Of a stretch of DNA of 64,000 bases, positions 24,178-32,350 are shown piece by piece. The stretch is from Bacteroides sp. CAG:927 (lineage in GTDB: Bacteria; Bacteroidota; Bacteroidia; Bacteroidales; Muribaculaceae), in NCBI GenBank assembly GCA_000431155.1, contig HF985624.1, forward strand, positions 1-64,000, read 5' to 3'. The translations under genes were made by a program, and so were the position numbers. The notes below the pieces were generated by a model. The model was given only the letters and a program-made list of their open reading frames with translations, searched no databases and was not told where the DNA came from. Within the stretch, counting starts at the first letter, position 1; each line of letters begins with the position of its first letter.

Positions 24178-25476
24178 TTACTTGATGTTTTCGTAGTCGC
24201 GGAGTGCCTGTTCAAACCGTGCGTTTACATCGCTCATAAGATATAGCCCGTCAGTGTTTTTCTGCAGTCCTTTAAGGGTGAGAGGATATATTATTGGAGG
24301 GTTGTTGAGATCAAGTAGTTCCATGTTGCGGAGCTGGTCAACACTCTGGTACACGATGTTGATGTCGGCATATTCCTTGCCGTCGGCACCGAGGAATTTT
24401 TCTATCACGATTTTGGAGCCGATGGGGGTTTTCTTTTCAATGGCATTGGGGAGTTCGTATTCTTCTACGCCCAGAGCGGTGGCAACAGAAGAGAGGTTGC
24501 TGTCGTGGCCCACAAGGAAAGTGAATTTGCGTGCCGGTGAACGGAGTTCATCATACATGTACTGGATGAGAGGATGGGCCACGTTGGCGGCCACGATGGG
24601 GGCGGTGAAGAGCACATCCTGATATGTGTCCTTGACATGGGCTATTTTTTCCCAATCCTTGCGGGAGATGTTGTGACCGAAAGCTGCCTTGAGAGTATCG
24701 GGCTGCTCATAATACTGGAGGATGAGGGCATCGGAAGCCGAGTTGAGTTCCTTGAGTGCGGATCCGGATTTTAGGCGCGGTTCCTGATACACTTCCCATA
24801 GGAGTTCGGTATCGTAATTGTTGAGGGCATTGAGTTTGGGATTTTTCTCTTTGGCCATGGGCGATTCATCCACATCAAGCACTTCGGTGATCATTGCATA
24901 GTCGGGAGCTATTGCCTCGTTGATGCCCTTTATGCCTTTTTTCCCTCCCATTGCCTTGATTTGCTCCATGGCTGTGGCTATGAATTCTGGCGACACCTTG
25001 GTGAGCTGGGGATTGAAGAGGGGATCCATTTTGCTGGGCATGTAGCGGTGAATAACCTTTATACCCCCTACGGGCATGAAGCCAGAAGTGAAGTATTGGG
25101 CAGTGGCTATGCAACGCTGCATGGAGTTTGCAATCACGTTCACATCATCGGCATCGGGTGTGTGGTTGACGGGGAAAAGACCGGCATCCTCGGCCCATTT
25201 GCGGAAATATTGCCCCATTTGGGTTTCCAAGACTCCACCGCGTAGGGTGAGCTCGCTCTTGGGGGCGGTCCATTCGGTCCATTTATGGGGAGTCATTCGT
25301 CCCAGATCGCTCTTGCTGTCGCTGAGCGGGGAGCGGATGTTGTGGCGGCTGAGTACGACGGCTTCTTTAAGCTGATATTTCTGTTTGAATTCCGGAGAGC
25401 GTTGAGCTTGCGCGGCCAGTAGAGACGGAAAAGCGACAGCAAGGCAAAGCGTCAACGCAATAAAAATAGTTCTCAT
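24178..25476 (-). CDS. Exported histidine phosphatase (AppA-like, clade 2)
   Basis: A secreted acid phosphatase-type enzyme of 432 aa with a clear signal peptide (TIFIALTLCLAVAFPSLLAAQA). The phosphohistidine motif is R44-H45-N-x-R in SRHNIRSP, and the proton donor is the HD pair in LVGHDSNLS. The HD form resembles phytase and glucose-1-phosphatase more than the HE form of the other copy in this window (14016-15299), so the two are not recent duplicates. It stands alone, divergent from the porin and closed by its own terminator. Confidence 0.9.
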   Translation of the reverse strand: MRTIFIALTLCLAVAFPSLLAAQAQRSPEFKQKYQLKEAVVLSRHNIRSPLSDSKSDLGRMTPHKWTEWTAPKSELTLRGGVLETQMGQYFRKWAEDAGLFPVNHTPDADDVNVIANSMQRCIATAQYFTSGFMPVGGIKVIHRYMPSKMDPLFNPQLTKVSPEFIATAMEQIKAMGGKKGIKGINEAIAPDYAMITEVLDVDESPMAKEKNPKLNALNNYDTELLWEVYQEPRLKSGSALKELNSASDALILQYYEQPDTLKAAFGHNISRKDWEKIAHVKDTYQDVLFTAPIVAANVAHPLIQYMYDELRSPARKFTFLVGHDSNLSSVATALGVEEYELPNAIEKKTPIGSKIVIEKFLGADGKEYADINIVYQSVDQLRNMELLDLNNPPIIYPLTLKGLQKNTDGLYLMSDVNARFEQALRDYENIK

Positions 25477-25676
25477 GTGAAATTACATTATTAAGGTAAA
25501 ATATGTGATTGAGAAAAGGTGTATAGCAATAATCGTCTTCAATGTAAACATGGGATACAAAAAAATGTTTTGAAAAAATGGAACATTTTCAGGCGAGGGG
25601 ATGTTAGACAATCGTATCAAGCAATAATCATCGCATTTGTCAACCCATACCATTAAGAACAAATCCACTAAAGATT

Positions 25677-26867
25677 ATGCGCACCACAAAGGTTACGCTC
25701 GTTGCCGCACTGATGGCGGTCATGGGCACATTCAACGCTTCTGCTGCCTTTGACAGCATACCTTCATTAAAAATCAATAAAGTGAATATCACTCCTACGG
25801 GCCGTGTGCTGTTGGATGGAGCATTCTTCATGCCCGGCGGCGACGGGCTCAATGCAGGTGTGGCAATCCCGGACATACGTGTCGGCGCCAAGGTGAACTA
25901 CGGCAACTGGGATGCCAAGATAGATGTGGGATACGGTTTCGGAAAAATCAGCATGAAGGATGTGTATATCCAATATAAATTCAATGAAGCCAACTTGATA
26001 CGCGGCGGTTATTTCGTACACCAGTTTGGTTTGAATGCGGCTACCTCCAGCTCTATGAAACCGGCGATGGAAGTGCCCACCAGCGACAATTTCTTCCAGG
26101 CCACGGGGCGTAATATCGGTATCATGTATGTGTATGACAAAGGTGACTTCTTTGCCGGAGTAAGTGCAATCATAGCAGGTACATCGCTGACTACTCCCGC
26201 AAACGAACAGGGAAAGGTGAGCTATGGAGGCCTGACGCGTTTGGTTTACCGTCCGTGGCACAGCACCGGTATTGTGGGTCAGGTGGGTGTATCGGGATGG
26301 ATACAGAGCGCATTGCACAAGTCAGTGGAAGAGGATGGCGTGATTATGCCCGGTGAGGGGTATTTCAATTACAATGCCACATTCCCCACCCGTGTGTGCA
26401 AAACCACGATGATAGGTGCAAGTGTAAGCGATGCACGCAATGTATTCAAATTCACACCGGAACTGCTTGTGGCAAAGGGCAGAGTGGCTCTTGAAGGGCA
26501 GTATTATTATATGAACGTGAAACGCAAAAACGGTTTGTCATCTTATAAAGCAAGTGGCGTTTACGGATTGCTTCGCGGTGTCCTGATAGGTGGTGACTAC
26601 GGTTATTCGCATGCCGATGCCGGACTTGTCACGCCGGCTCCAAAAACACTGGAAGTGGTAGCCGGTTACAATTACACCGATGCAACATGCGGCAAAGCGG
26701 GTATCTATGGGGGGCGCACCAACGATGCCTCCATCACATTCAACTATTATATAAACAAGTATGTGATAGCCCGTCTGCGCTACAGTTACACCAACGTGGA
26801 AGGAAGCGATGTGATGCGTGACCGCCATGTCAACACCATTCAGGCGCGTATCCAGTTCAAGTTCTAA
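25677..26867 (+). CDS. Porin of the OprO/OprP (phosphate-selective) family
   Basis: An outer membrane beta-barrel of 396 aa with a signal peptide (KVTLVAALMAVMGTFNASA). Alternating hydrophobic strands follow, including NWDAKIDVGYGFGKISMKDVYIQY, and the chain ends in a C-terminal Phe (IQFKF), the barrel assembly signal. The layout fits the Porin_O_P family, some of which carry phosphate or polyphosphate. It diverges from an exported phosphatase, so the pair could release and take up phosphate, but selectivity cannot be read from the sequence. Confidence 0.75.
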   Translation: MRTTKVTLVAALMAVMGTFNASAAFDSIPSLKINKVNITPTGRVLLDGAFFMPGGDGLNAGVAIPDIRVGAKVNYGNWDAKIDVGYGFGKISMKDVYIQYKFNEANLIRGGYFVHQFGLNAATSSSMKPAMEVPTSDNFFQATGRNIGIMYVYDKGDFFAGVSAIIAGTSLTTPANEQGKVSYGGLTRLVYRPWHSTGIVGQVGVSGWIQSALHKSVEEDGVIMPGEGYFNYNATFPTRVCKTTMIGASVSDARNVFKFTPELLVAKGRVALEGQYYYMNVKRKNGLSSYKASGVYGLLRGVLIGGDYGYSHADAGLVTPAPKTLEVVAGYNYTDATCGKAGIYGGRTNDASITFNYYINKYVIARLRYSYTNVEGSDVMRDRHVNTIQARIQFKF

Positions 26868-26890
26868 GGAATTTTGATTTACCGAATATG

Positions 26891-26942
26891 ACAGGTTTTA
26901 TAGGTCTATATTTTATAGATTTTATAGAACCTGTTATCTTTG
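26891..26942 (+). promoter_or_regulatory. HAD-ribF promoter with flanking inverted repeat
   Basis: TATCTTTG at 26935-26942 is a good -7 box. The 7-bp arms ACAGGTT (26891-26897) and AACCTGT (26928-26934) form an inverted repeat whose right arm ends exactly at the box. The AT-rich stretch between them has repeated TTTATAG units. It may be an operator or a weak terminator for the porin. Confidence 0.45.
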
Positions 26943-26969
26943 CATTGGATTTTCTGACACGTAAGCATC

Positions 26970-27593
26970 ATGATTAAGAATTTGCTTTTTGATTTAGGCG
27001 GCGTGATAATGGATATACGCCGTGAGAATTGTGTGAAGGCAATGAAGGCCATAGGAATGGCTGATGCCGACGAGTATTTGGGAGAATATTCCCAAAAGGG
27101 TCCGTTTGCCAAAATAGAGAACGGTGAATGGGACGAGAAGCAGTTTCATGACGGAATCCGCGAAATCATAGGGACGAAGGTGAGCGACGAGCAGATAAAT
27201 GCAGCGTTCAATGCGTTTCTGATAGGGATACCGGAAGAGCGGCTCAATGAGCTGGTGAAGCTTCATGAGAGGTTTGCAATATATATGCTGAGCAATACCA
27301 ACCCGATAATGTGGAGAATGAAGATAGCCGATGAGTTTGCCAAGCAGGGACACGATGTGAATTATTATTTTGACGGCGTGGTGCGCAGCTACAAGGCCGG
27401 GTGCATGAAGCCTGCCAAAAAGATATTTGAGATAGTGGAACAGAAGTTCGGTATCCGTCCTGAGGAAACAGTGTTTTTTGATGATTCACAGCGAAATCTT
27501 GATGCGGCTGCCGAGATGGGATTTCACACTATACTTGTAAAGCCGGGCGATGAGTTCTATGCATTGCTGGCCAAAAGCGGTTATATAAACTGA
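26970..27593 (+). CDS. HAD-IA family phosphatase (YihX-like)
   Basis: A cytoplasmic HAD hydrolase of 207 aa. Motif I is FDLGGVIMD with nucleophile D8, motif II LSNTN, and motif III-IV lies around YKAGCMKP...FFDDSQRN. The DLGG form of motif I, without the DxD pair, is that of YihX-like sugar phosphatases. The exact substrate is unknown. Its stop shares one base with the start of ribF (TGATG), so it could act on a flavin-pathway phosphate, but the pairing alone is weak evidence. Confidence 0.85.
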   Translation: MIKNLLFDLGGVIMDIRRENCVKAMKAIGMADADEYLGEYSQKGPFAKIENGEWDEKQFHDGIREIIGTKVSDEQINAAFNAFLIGIPEERLNELVKLHERFAIYMLSNTNPIMWRMKIADEFAKQGHDVNYYFDGVVRSYKAGCMKPAKKIFEIVEQKFGIRPEETVFFDDSQRNLDAAAEMGFHTILVKPGDEFYALLAKSGYIN

Positions 27594-28516
27594 TGGCCAT
27601 ACTGACCCGCAAAGATGCCACCAAGCGGCGCATTGCGTCAGTAGGAATGATGGACGGCGTACACGCCGGTCACCGTTTTCTGCTTGATTTTCTTCGTGCG
27701 CAAGGAGACCAGCTTAATTTAAGGGCGGCAGTTGTGACTTTTGAAGATCATCCGCTCATGACCGTAGCGCCTGACCGTGCGCCGCAGTTGCTCACCACAC
27801 CCGAACAGAAACTGGATATGCTGAGCAAAAGTGTGGTGGATGATGTGATAGTGCTTAACTTCAATCATAGGATGAGCCGCATGAGTGCGTCAAAATTTTT
27901 GGAAATGCTGCACGACAGGTGGGGTATAGATGCGCTTGTAGTAGGATTCAACAATCGTTTCGGACGCGACAGGAAAGAAGGGATAGATGCGTATCAAGCC
28001 ATAGGCGAGAAGATAGGCATGAAGATTATTGAGGCCCCCGAGATGACGGCAGAGAACGGTCAACCGTTAAGCTCAAGTGCAATACGCCAATGCATACAGC
28101 AGGGTAATATGGAACAGGCCGCCGTGATGCTCACGCATCCCTACACTATGATCGGTAAGGTGGTGCATGGCCAAGCCCTCGGGCGTAAAATCGGGTTCCC
28201 GACAGCCAATATTGATCCCGAGACACCACGGCAACTTGTGCCTAAGAGCGGGGTCTATGCCGCATGGGTGGTGACTCCTGATGGCAGGAAAAATGCCGCA
28301 ATGGTGAATATAGGTGTGCGGCCAACTGTGAGCGGCGAGGGAAGCGAACCGACGATAGAGGCACATATAATAGATTACACGGGTTATTTGTATGACGAGA
28401 ATGTGAGCGTGGAGTTTGTGGCGAGACTCAGGGACGAGAAAAAGTTCAAAAATATGGACTCTCTTGTCAAGCAGTTGCACAAGGATGAAAATAAGGTGCG
28501 TAAAATGTTGCTATGA
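27593..28516 (+). CDS. ribF: Bifunctional riboflavin kinase/FAD synthetase
   Basis: Makes FMN from riboflavin and then FAD from FMN. The N-terminal FMN adenylyltransferase half has GMMDGVHAGHRFLL (an HxGH-type nucleotide motif) and VGFNNRFGRDRKEG. The C-terminal riboflavin kinase half has GRKIGFPTANI and ends with EFVARLRDEKKF. Length is 307 aa. Its ATG overlaps the HAD gene stop by one base. FAD is the cofactor of NadB in this window. Confidence 0.96.
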   Translation: MAILTRKDATKRRIASVGMMDGVHAGHRFLLDFLRAQGDQLNLRAAVVTFEDHPLMTVAPDRAPQLLTTPEQKLDMLSKSVVDDVIVLNFNHRMSRMSASKFLEMLHDRWGIDALVVGFNNRFGRDRKEGIDAYQAIGEKIGMKIIEAPEMTAENGQPLSSSAIRQCIQQGNMEQAAVMLTHPYTMIGKVVHGQALGRKIGFPTANIDPETPRQLVPKSGVYAAWVVTPDGRKNAAMVNIGVRPTVSGEGSEPTIEAHIIDYTGYLYDENVSVEFVARLRDEKKFKNMDSLVKQLHKDENKVRKMLL

Positions 28517-28625
28517 TACAACTAAAATAATTCCCGAGTGTTATATCCTCAGCTAAAAGAGGTGTAATAATCAAGCATTTAATAATTTTTTATTAAAAAA
28601 GTGCTCGCAAGGGGGATATTTCTCC

Positions 28626-28633
28626 TATCTTTG
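28626..28633 (+). promoter_or_regulatory. -7 box of the FKBP cluster
   Basis: TATCTTTG is an exact TAnnTTTG match, 65 nt before the first FKBP start, giving a leader of about 60 nt. No -33 TTG lies at the expected distance. The 180-nt gap after ribF is AT-rich and otherwise holds nothing I can name. Confidence 0.6.
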
Positions 28634-28698
28634 TGCCCGATTATGCACTCAGTATATATATAATGTGCAACAAATCAAACTAACAAAACCTAACAGTT

Positions 28699-29325
28699 AT
28701 GGAATCAAAAGAACTTGATCGTATCAGCTATGCTTTGGGATTAAGCATGGGTAATAATTTCCGTTCAAGCGGTATAGAAAAAATCGATGTGAAAGATTTT
28801 GCCGACGGCGTAGCAGCAGTGTTTTCAGGAGAAAAACCCCGCATGACATACGATGAGGCAAAGGCCGAAATACAGAAATTTTTTACAGCAATGGAAGAGC
28901 GTCAGCGTGCAGCAGCCGAGGAGATCGGAAAAGTCAACGCAGCAGCCGGAGAAGAATTTCTTGGTAAGAACGGTCAGCGTTCAGAAGTCAAAATCACAAC
29001 AAGCGGACTGCAGTATGAGGTACTGGAAGAAGGCACAGGTATACAGCCTAAGGCCACTGACCGCGTGATGGTGCATTACACCGGCAAACTTATTGACGGA
29101 ACAGTATTTGACAGCTCAGTGGAGCGTGGCGAGCCGGCTACATTCGGCGTGACACAGGTTATCCCCGGCTGGGTAGAGGCATTGCAGCTGATGAAGGAAG
29201 GCGCAAAATGGCGTCTGTTCATCCCAAGCAATCTGGCTTATGGACCCAACGGCGCCGGCGGAGTGATAGGCCCGAATGCCACTCTTATATTTGATGTGGA
29301 GCTTATAAAGGTGTTTCCCGCCTAA
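28699..29325 (+). CDS. FKBP-type peptidyl-prolyl isomerase, cytoplasmic
   Basis: A prolyl isomerase and folding helper of 208 aa. It has no signal peptide, so it should stay in the cytoplasm. Residues 1-90 are the helical FKBP_N dimerisation region (SYALGLSMGNNF). The C-terminal FKBP domain (about 105-208) carries VHYTGKLIDGTVFDSS, VIPGWVEALQLMKEGAKW and IPSNLAYGP. It is the first of three FKBP genes in a row. Confidence 0.93.
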   Translation: MESKELDRISYALGLSMGNNFRSSGIEKIDVKDFADGVAAVFSGEKPRMTYDEAKAEIQKFFTAMEERQRAAAEEIGKVNAAAGEEFLGKNGQRSEVKITTSGLQYEVLEEGTGIQPKATDRVMVHYTGKLIDGTVFDSSVERGEPATFGVTQVIPGWVEALQLMKEGAKWRLFIPSNLAYGPNGAGGVIGPNATLIFDVELIKVFPA

Positions 29326-29331
29326 CAAAGA

Positions 29332-30147
29332 ATGAAGATGATAAAGAAATTGTTACTTCTTTTGGCGGTAGTGATGTGCGTGGGCCAAGCCCGTGCAGTG
29401 TCACCGCTCACCACATGGGAAAGCGACTCAGTGTCGGCAGCTCTTGCCGGAGTGTGGGGCGATTATTTTGCCAAAAGAGGCTCCATGAGCGATGCTCCCA
29501 GCAAAGCAGCCTATCTGGCGGGTCTTAAGGCCGCCCTTTCGGCTGCCGACAGTACTGCCGCATATGCCGAAGGCGTGGAGTCGGGAGTACTTGTGAACAC
29601 TCGTCTGCACCAGATAGAGCAGATGGGCAACATGAAGATTGACCGCGCGCGTTTTTTGCAAGAAGTAGAGAAGATACTTTCCGGAGAACCGGCCCAATAC
29701 ACAGCTGATAAAGGTAACGAATACATGGAGCAGCTGATGTATCGCCGCAATTATCGAGGCAATGAGGTGATTGCAGGTGAGGCAATGATGGATTCGGTGG
29801 CAAAAATCCCCGGAATTGTAAAAACGCCTAACGGAGTGTTCGTGCAGATACTTACCGAAGGCGAAGGAAATTATCCGAAAGAGGATTCAAGCGTCAAACT
29901 GATGTATATCGGCAAACTGCCGAGCGGCAAAATTTTTGACGGCACCCGCGATATGCCTGAGACCATGTCGCTGACACGTGTCATTCCCGGTTTTCGCGAG
30001 GGTGTAATGCATATGAAGCCGGGTGGTAAATACCGCATGTGGGTGCCTTCAAATCTGGGCTACGGCTCCATAGGAGTGCCCGGTACCATACCCAGCAACT
30101 GCGTGTTGCAGTTTGATGTGGATTTGCGTGATTTTTTCAATGAATAA
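29332..30147 (+). CDS. FKBP-type peptidyl-prolyl isomerase, exported
   Basis: A prolyl isomerase of 271 aa with a signal peptide (MIKKLLLLLAVVMCVGQARA) and no lipobox Cys, so probably periplasmic. The N-terminal half is an FKBP_N-like helical region. The C-terminal FKBP domain has YIGKLPSGKIFDGT, RVIPGFREGVMHMKPGGKY and PSNLGYGS. It begins 6 nt after the first FKBP. Several FKBP active-site aromatic positions differ from the first copy, so its isomerase activity may be weaker or it may act mainly as a chaperone. Confidence 0.9.
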   Translation: MKMIKKLLLLLAVVMCVGQARAVSPLTTWESDSVSAALAGVWGDYFAKRGSMSDAPSKAAYLAGLKAALSAADSTAAYAEGVESGVLVNTRLHQIEQMGNMKIDRARFLQEVEKILSGEPAQYTADKGNEYMEQLMYRRNYRGNEVIAGEAMMDSVAKIPGIVKTPNGVFVQILTEGEGNYPKEDSSVKLMYIGKLPSGKIFDGTRDMPETMSLTRVIPGFREGVMHMKPGGKYRMWVPSNLGYGSIGVPGTIPSNCVLQFDVDLRDFFNE

Positions 30148-30178
30148 CAAACTATCAAATAAATTTTTATAATCGATT

Positions 30179-31078
30179 ATGAAAAAAATTTTATGTGTAA
30201 TGGGTGTAGCCGCACTTATGCTCGGCGCATCCTCGTGCTCCAAGAGTGGCAGCACAGCTTCTACTCCCGAAGCCGATTCACTCGGTATCACCATGGGTAA
30301 GGCTATCGGTATGAGTATCGGTGCAGATTTCAAAACAATGCCTGAAGCAGACAAGGCTAAATTCAACAAAGATCAGTTCCTTGCCGGTTTGAAGACTGTG
30401 CTTTTGGCAGACACCGCCAATATGGCATATCTCCAGGGTGTAAGCGTGGGTATGAACATGCTCATGCAGCTCATGCAGATGAACACAGACAGTGTGCAGG
30501 TGAACCGCGATCTTCTTTACAAGAACTTTGCAGAATATTATAAACTTGACAGCGTAAGCGCCGACCAGCAGCAGGCAATCCAGATGGAATATCAGACCCT
30601 GATGCAGAGCGTACAGGCCAAGGCTATGGCACGTTATCAGGCACGCCAGCAGGCTGCCCAGCAGGCAAAGCAGGTTCAGGGCGACAGCATTGAAGCAGCC
30701 GACAAAGCTTACATGGAGAAAGTGAAAGCTGCTGATCCTGAAATCAAGACCACAGAAGACGGCCTGAGCTACAAGGTGATTGCCAACGGCACCGGCGCCA
30801 AGGCTAAAGACGGCGACACCGTAATGGTGAAATATGTAGGTAAACTTACCAACGGCACACAGTTTGACGCCAGCGGTGACGAACCCGTGCGCATGAATGT
30901 GAACGGTGTTGTTCCCGGTTTCAAAGAAGGCCTCAAGATGATGTCTCCGGGCTCAAAGATGATTCTTTATATCCCCGGTAACCTTGCTTATGGTCTGAAC
31001 AGCCCGAGCCCCGCTATTCCTCCTATGAGCACACTGGTGTTTGAGGTAGAGCTGGTAGATGTAAATCCTTCCAAATAA
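30179..31078 (+). CDS. FKBP-type peptidyl-prolyl isomerase, lipoprotein
   Basis: A prolyl isomerase of 299 aa with a lipoprotein signal ending in GASSC at residues 17-21, so it should be lipid-anchored. A long helical region rich in Gln and Ala (YQARQQAAQQAKQ) links the N-terminal FKBP_N part to the C-terminal FKBP domain, which has VKYVGKLTNGTQFDAS, VVPGFKEGLKMMSPGSK and IPGNLAYG. It closes the FKBP cluster before a strong terminator. Confidence 0.92.
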   Translation: MKKILCVMGVAALMLGASSCSKSGSTASTPEADSLGITMGKAIGMSIGADFKTMPEADKAKFNKDQFLAGLKTVLLADTANMAYLQGVSVGMNMLMQLMQMNTDSVQVNRDLLYKNFAEYYKLDSVSADQQQAIQMEYQTLMQSVQAKAMARYQARQQAAQQAKQVQGDSIEAADKAYMEKVKAADPEIKTTEDGLSYKVIANGTGAKAKDGDTVMVKYVGKLTNGTQFDASGDEPVRMNVNGVVPGFKEGLKMMSPGSKMILYIPGNLAYGLNSPSPAIPPMSTLVFEVELVDVNPSK

Positions 31079-31099
31079 TCTGTCTGAACAGTATAAATC

Positions 31100-31135
31100 A
31101 AGGGGACGCGCCGAAATTGGTGCGTCCCCTTTTTG
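31100..31135 (+). terminator. Intrinsic terminator after the FKBP cluster
   Basis: A 13-bp stem with one G-U pair (AAGGGGACGCGCC with GGTGCGTCCCCTT), a 6-nt loop and five T. It lies between convergent genes, but the T tail favours the plus strand. Confidence 0.9.
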
Positions 31136-31152
31136 TTGTGAACTGCCGGTTG

Positions 31153-32298
31153 TCAGCCAAGTACGGATTGGTAAACATCCATTATGCCATTTGCAAAATT
31201 GGAGCGTGAAAAGCGTTGCACCCATTCCTTTCCCGCGCGTACCATGTCGGCACGCAACTGAGTGTCAAAAAGGAGCCGGGACGCAGCATCGGCAAACTCA
31301 TTAGGGAAATCGGGCCGGACATATAAAGCCCCCGGGCCTCCGGCTTCCTCAAGGCATGAGCCGGTTGCCGCTATGACAGGAGTGCCGCTGTTGATGGCCT
31401 CAATAACGGGTATGCCGAAACCCTCGTAGCGCGAAGGGTATGCGGCTATGGTGGCAAGAGAATATACAGCCGGGAGGAAGCAGCTTTCAACAAACGGCAA
31501 TATCTTTACCCTTTGCTCAAGGTTGAGTCTGCGTATTTCGCGTCGGATAAGATCATCGTAGCCCATGCGTCCGCGACCGATTATTACGAGGCTGACATCT
31601 TTTGTCAGGTAGCTCATGGCCCGGACGGCGAGCAGCTGGTTTTTGCGAGGCTCAATCGTGCCTACCATTGCTATGAAGGTGTCGGGAAGGTCAAACTGCT
31701 TCTTTACGGCTGCTTGTCGTTCGGGTGAAACAGGCCGGGTAAATACCGGATTGCATCCTTGGTAAACAACCGAAATTTTTGACTCGGGAATATGATAGAG
31801 GTCAATGAGGTCGCGTTTGGTACATTCGCTTATGGCTATGACATGTGATGCGTTGAGCGCGGCATGACGGAATTTGTAATCGTAAATTTGGCGGTCAATG
31901 GCTTTGTATCCCTCGGGACAACGCCGAAAAATAAGGTCATGTATGGTGACAACCGACGGGATGCCTGAGCGCGCAATGTCAAGCGGAAGCTCATTGCTGA
32001 GTCCATGAAACAGCTGAACTCCGTTACGAGCCAGCTGGCGTGTGATGCCGTTGCGCACACGCCAAATCGCGGAAGCATGTTGCCACAGGTTGGTGTCGGG
32101 GCCCAAAAGCTGTACGTTGGGCCTGCTTAACAAAGTCCGGACGCGCTCAGTGTTGTGTGTGTGAGGAGCATAGAGCATGTAGTTGTGCATGGGGTAGAGG
32201 TCGGAGAGGACATCCACCACAAGGCGGCTGTAATTGCCGAGTCCGGTGTTGTTTGCTACTGCGCGTTTGGCGTCGAAACCTATATTGAGATGCTCCAT
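31153..32298 (-). CDS. Glycosyltransferase family 4 protein (mannosyltransferase-like)
   Basis: A GT-B glycosyltransferase of 381 aa. The N-terminus IGFDAKRAVANNTGLGNYSR is the glycine loop of GT4 mannosyltransferase-like enzymes. The C-terminal donor site has VGTIEPRKNQ and PSRYEGFGIPVIEAINSGTPVI, with the E-x7-E pair. It stands alone on the minus strand, divergent from the sirtuin, and its ATG is 4 nt after a -7 box, which predicts a leaderless mRNA. Donor and acceptor are unknown. Confidence 0.9.
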   Translation of the reverse strand: MEHLNIGFDAKRAVANNTGLGNYSRLVVDVLSDLYPMHNYMLYAPHTHNTERVRTLLSRPNVQLLGPDTNLWQHASAIWRVRNGITRQLARNGVQLFHGLSNELPLDIARSGIPSVVTIHDLIFRRCPEGYKAIDRQIYDYKFRHAALNASHVIAISECTKRDLIDLYHIPESKISVVYQGCNPVFTRPVSPERQAAVKKQFDLPDTFIAMVGTIEPRKNQLLAVRAMSYLTKDVSLVIIGRGRMGYDDLIRREIRRLNLEQRVKILPFVESCFLPAVYSLATIAAYPSRYEGFGIPVIEAINSGTPVIAATGSCLEEAGGPGALYVRPDFPNEFADAASRLLFDTQLRADMVRAGKEWVQRFSRSNFANGIMDVYQSVLG

Positions 32299-32302
32299 GC
32301 CA

Positions 32303-32310
32303 CAAAAGTA
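32303..32310 (-). promoter_or_regulatory. -7 box of the GT4 gene
   Basis: The minus strand reads TACTTTTG (TAnnTTTG), ending 4 nt before the ATG at 32298. It is divergent from the sirtuin promoter, with 13 nt between the two boxes. Confidence 0.55.
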
Positions 32311-32323
32311 AGAATTATTTGTT

Positions 32324-32331
32324 TATATTTG
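32324..32331 (+). promoter_or_regulatory. -7 box of the sirtuin gene
   Basis: TATATTTG (TAnnTTTG) lies 19 nt before the ATG at 32351. No -33 TTG is seen at the expected distance. Confidence 0.55.
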
Positions 32332-32350
32332 TAACAAAAAGAGATATCGT

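Noticed and set aside
28585..28602. TTTTTTATTAAAAAA hairpin upstream of the FKBP cluster as a terminator for ribF
   Set aside because: The stem is A/T only with almost no loop; too weak to call.
28517..28625. Possible riboswitch after ribF or before the FKBP genes
   Set aside because: I see no FMN-type or other conserved core pattern, and the stretch is simply AT-rich.
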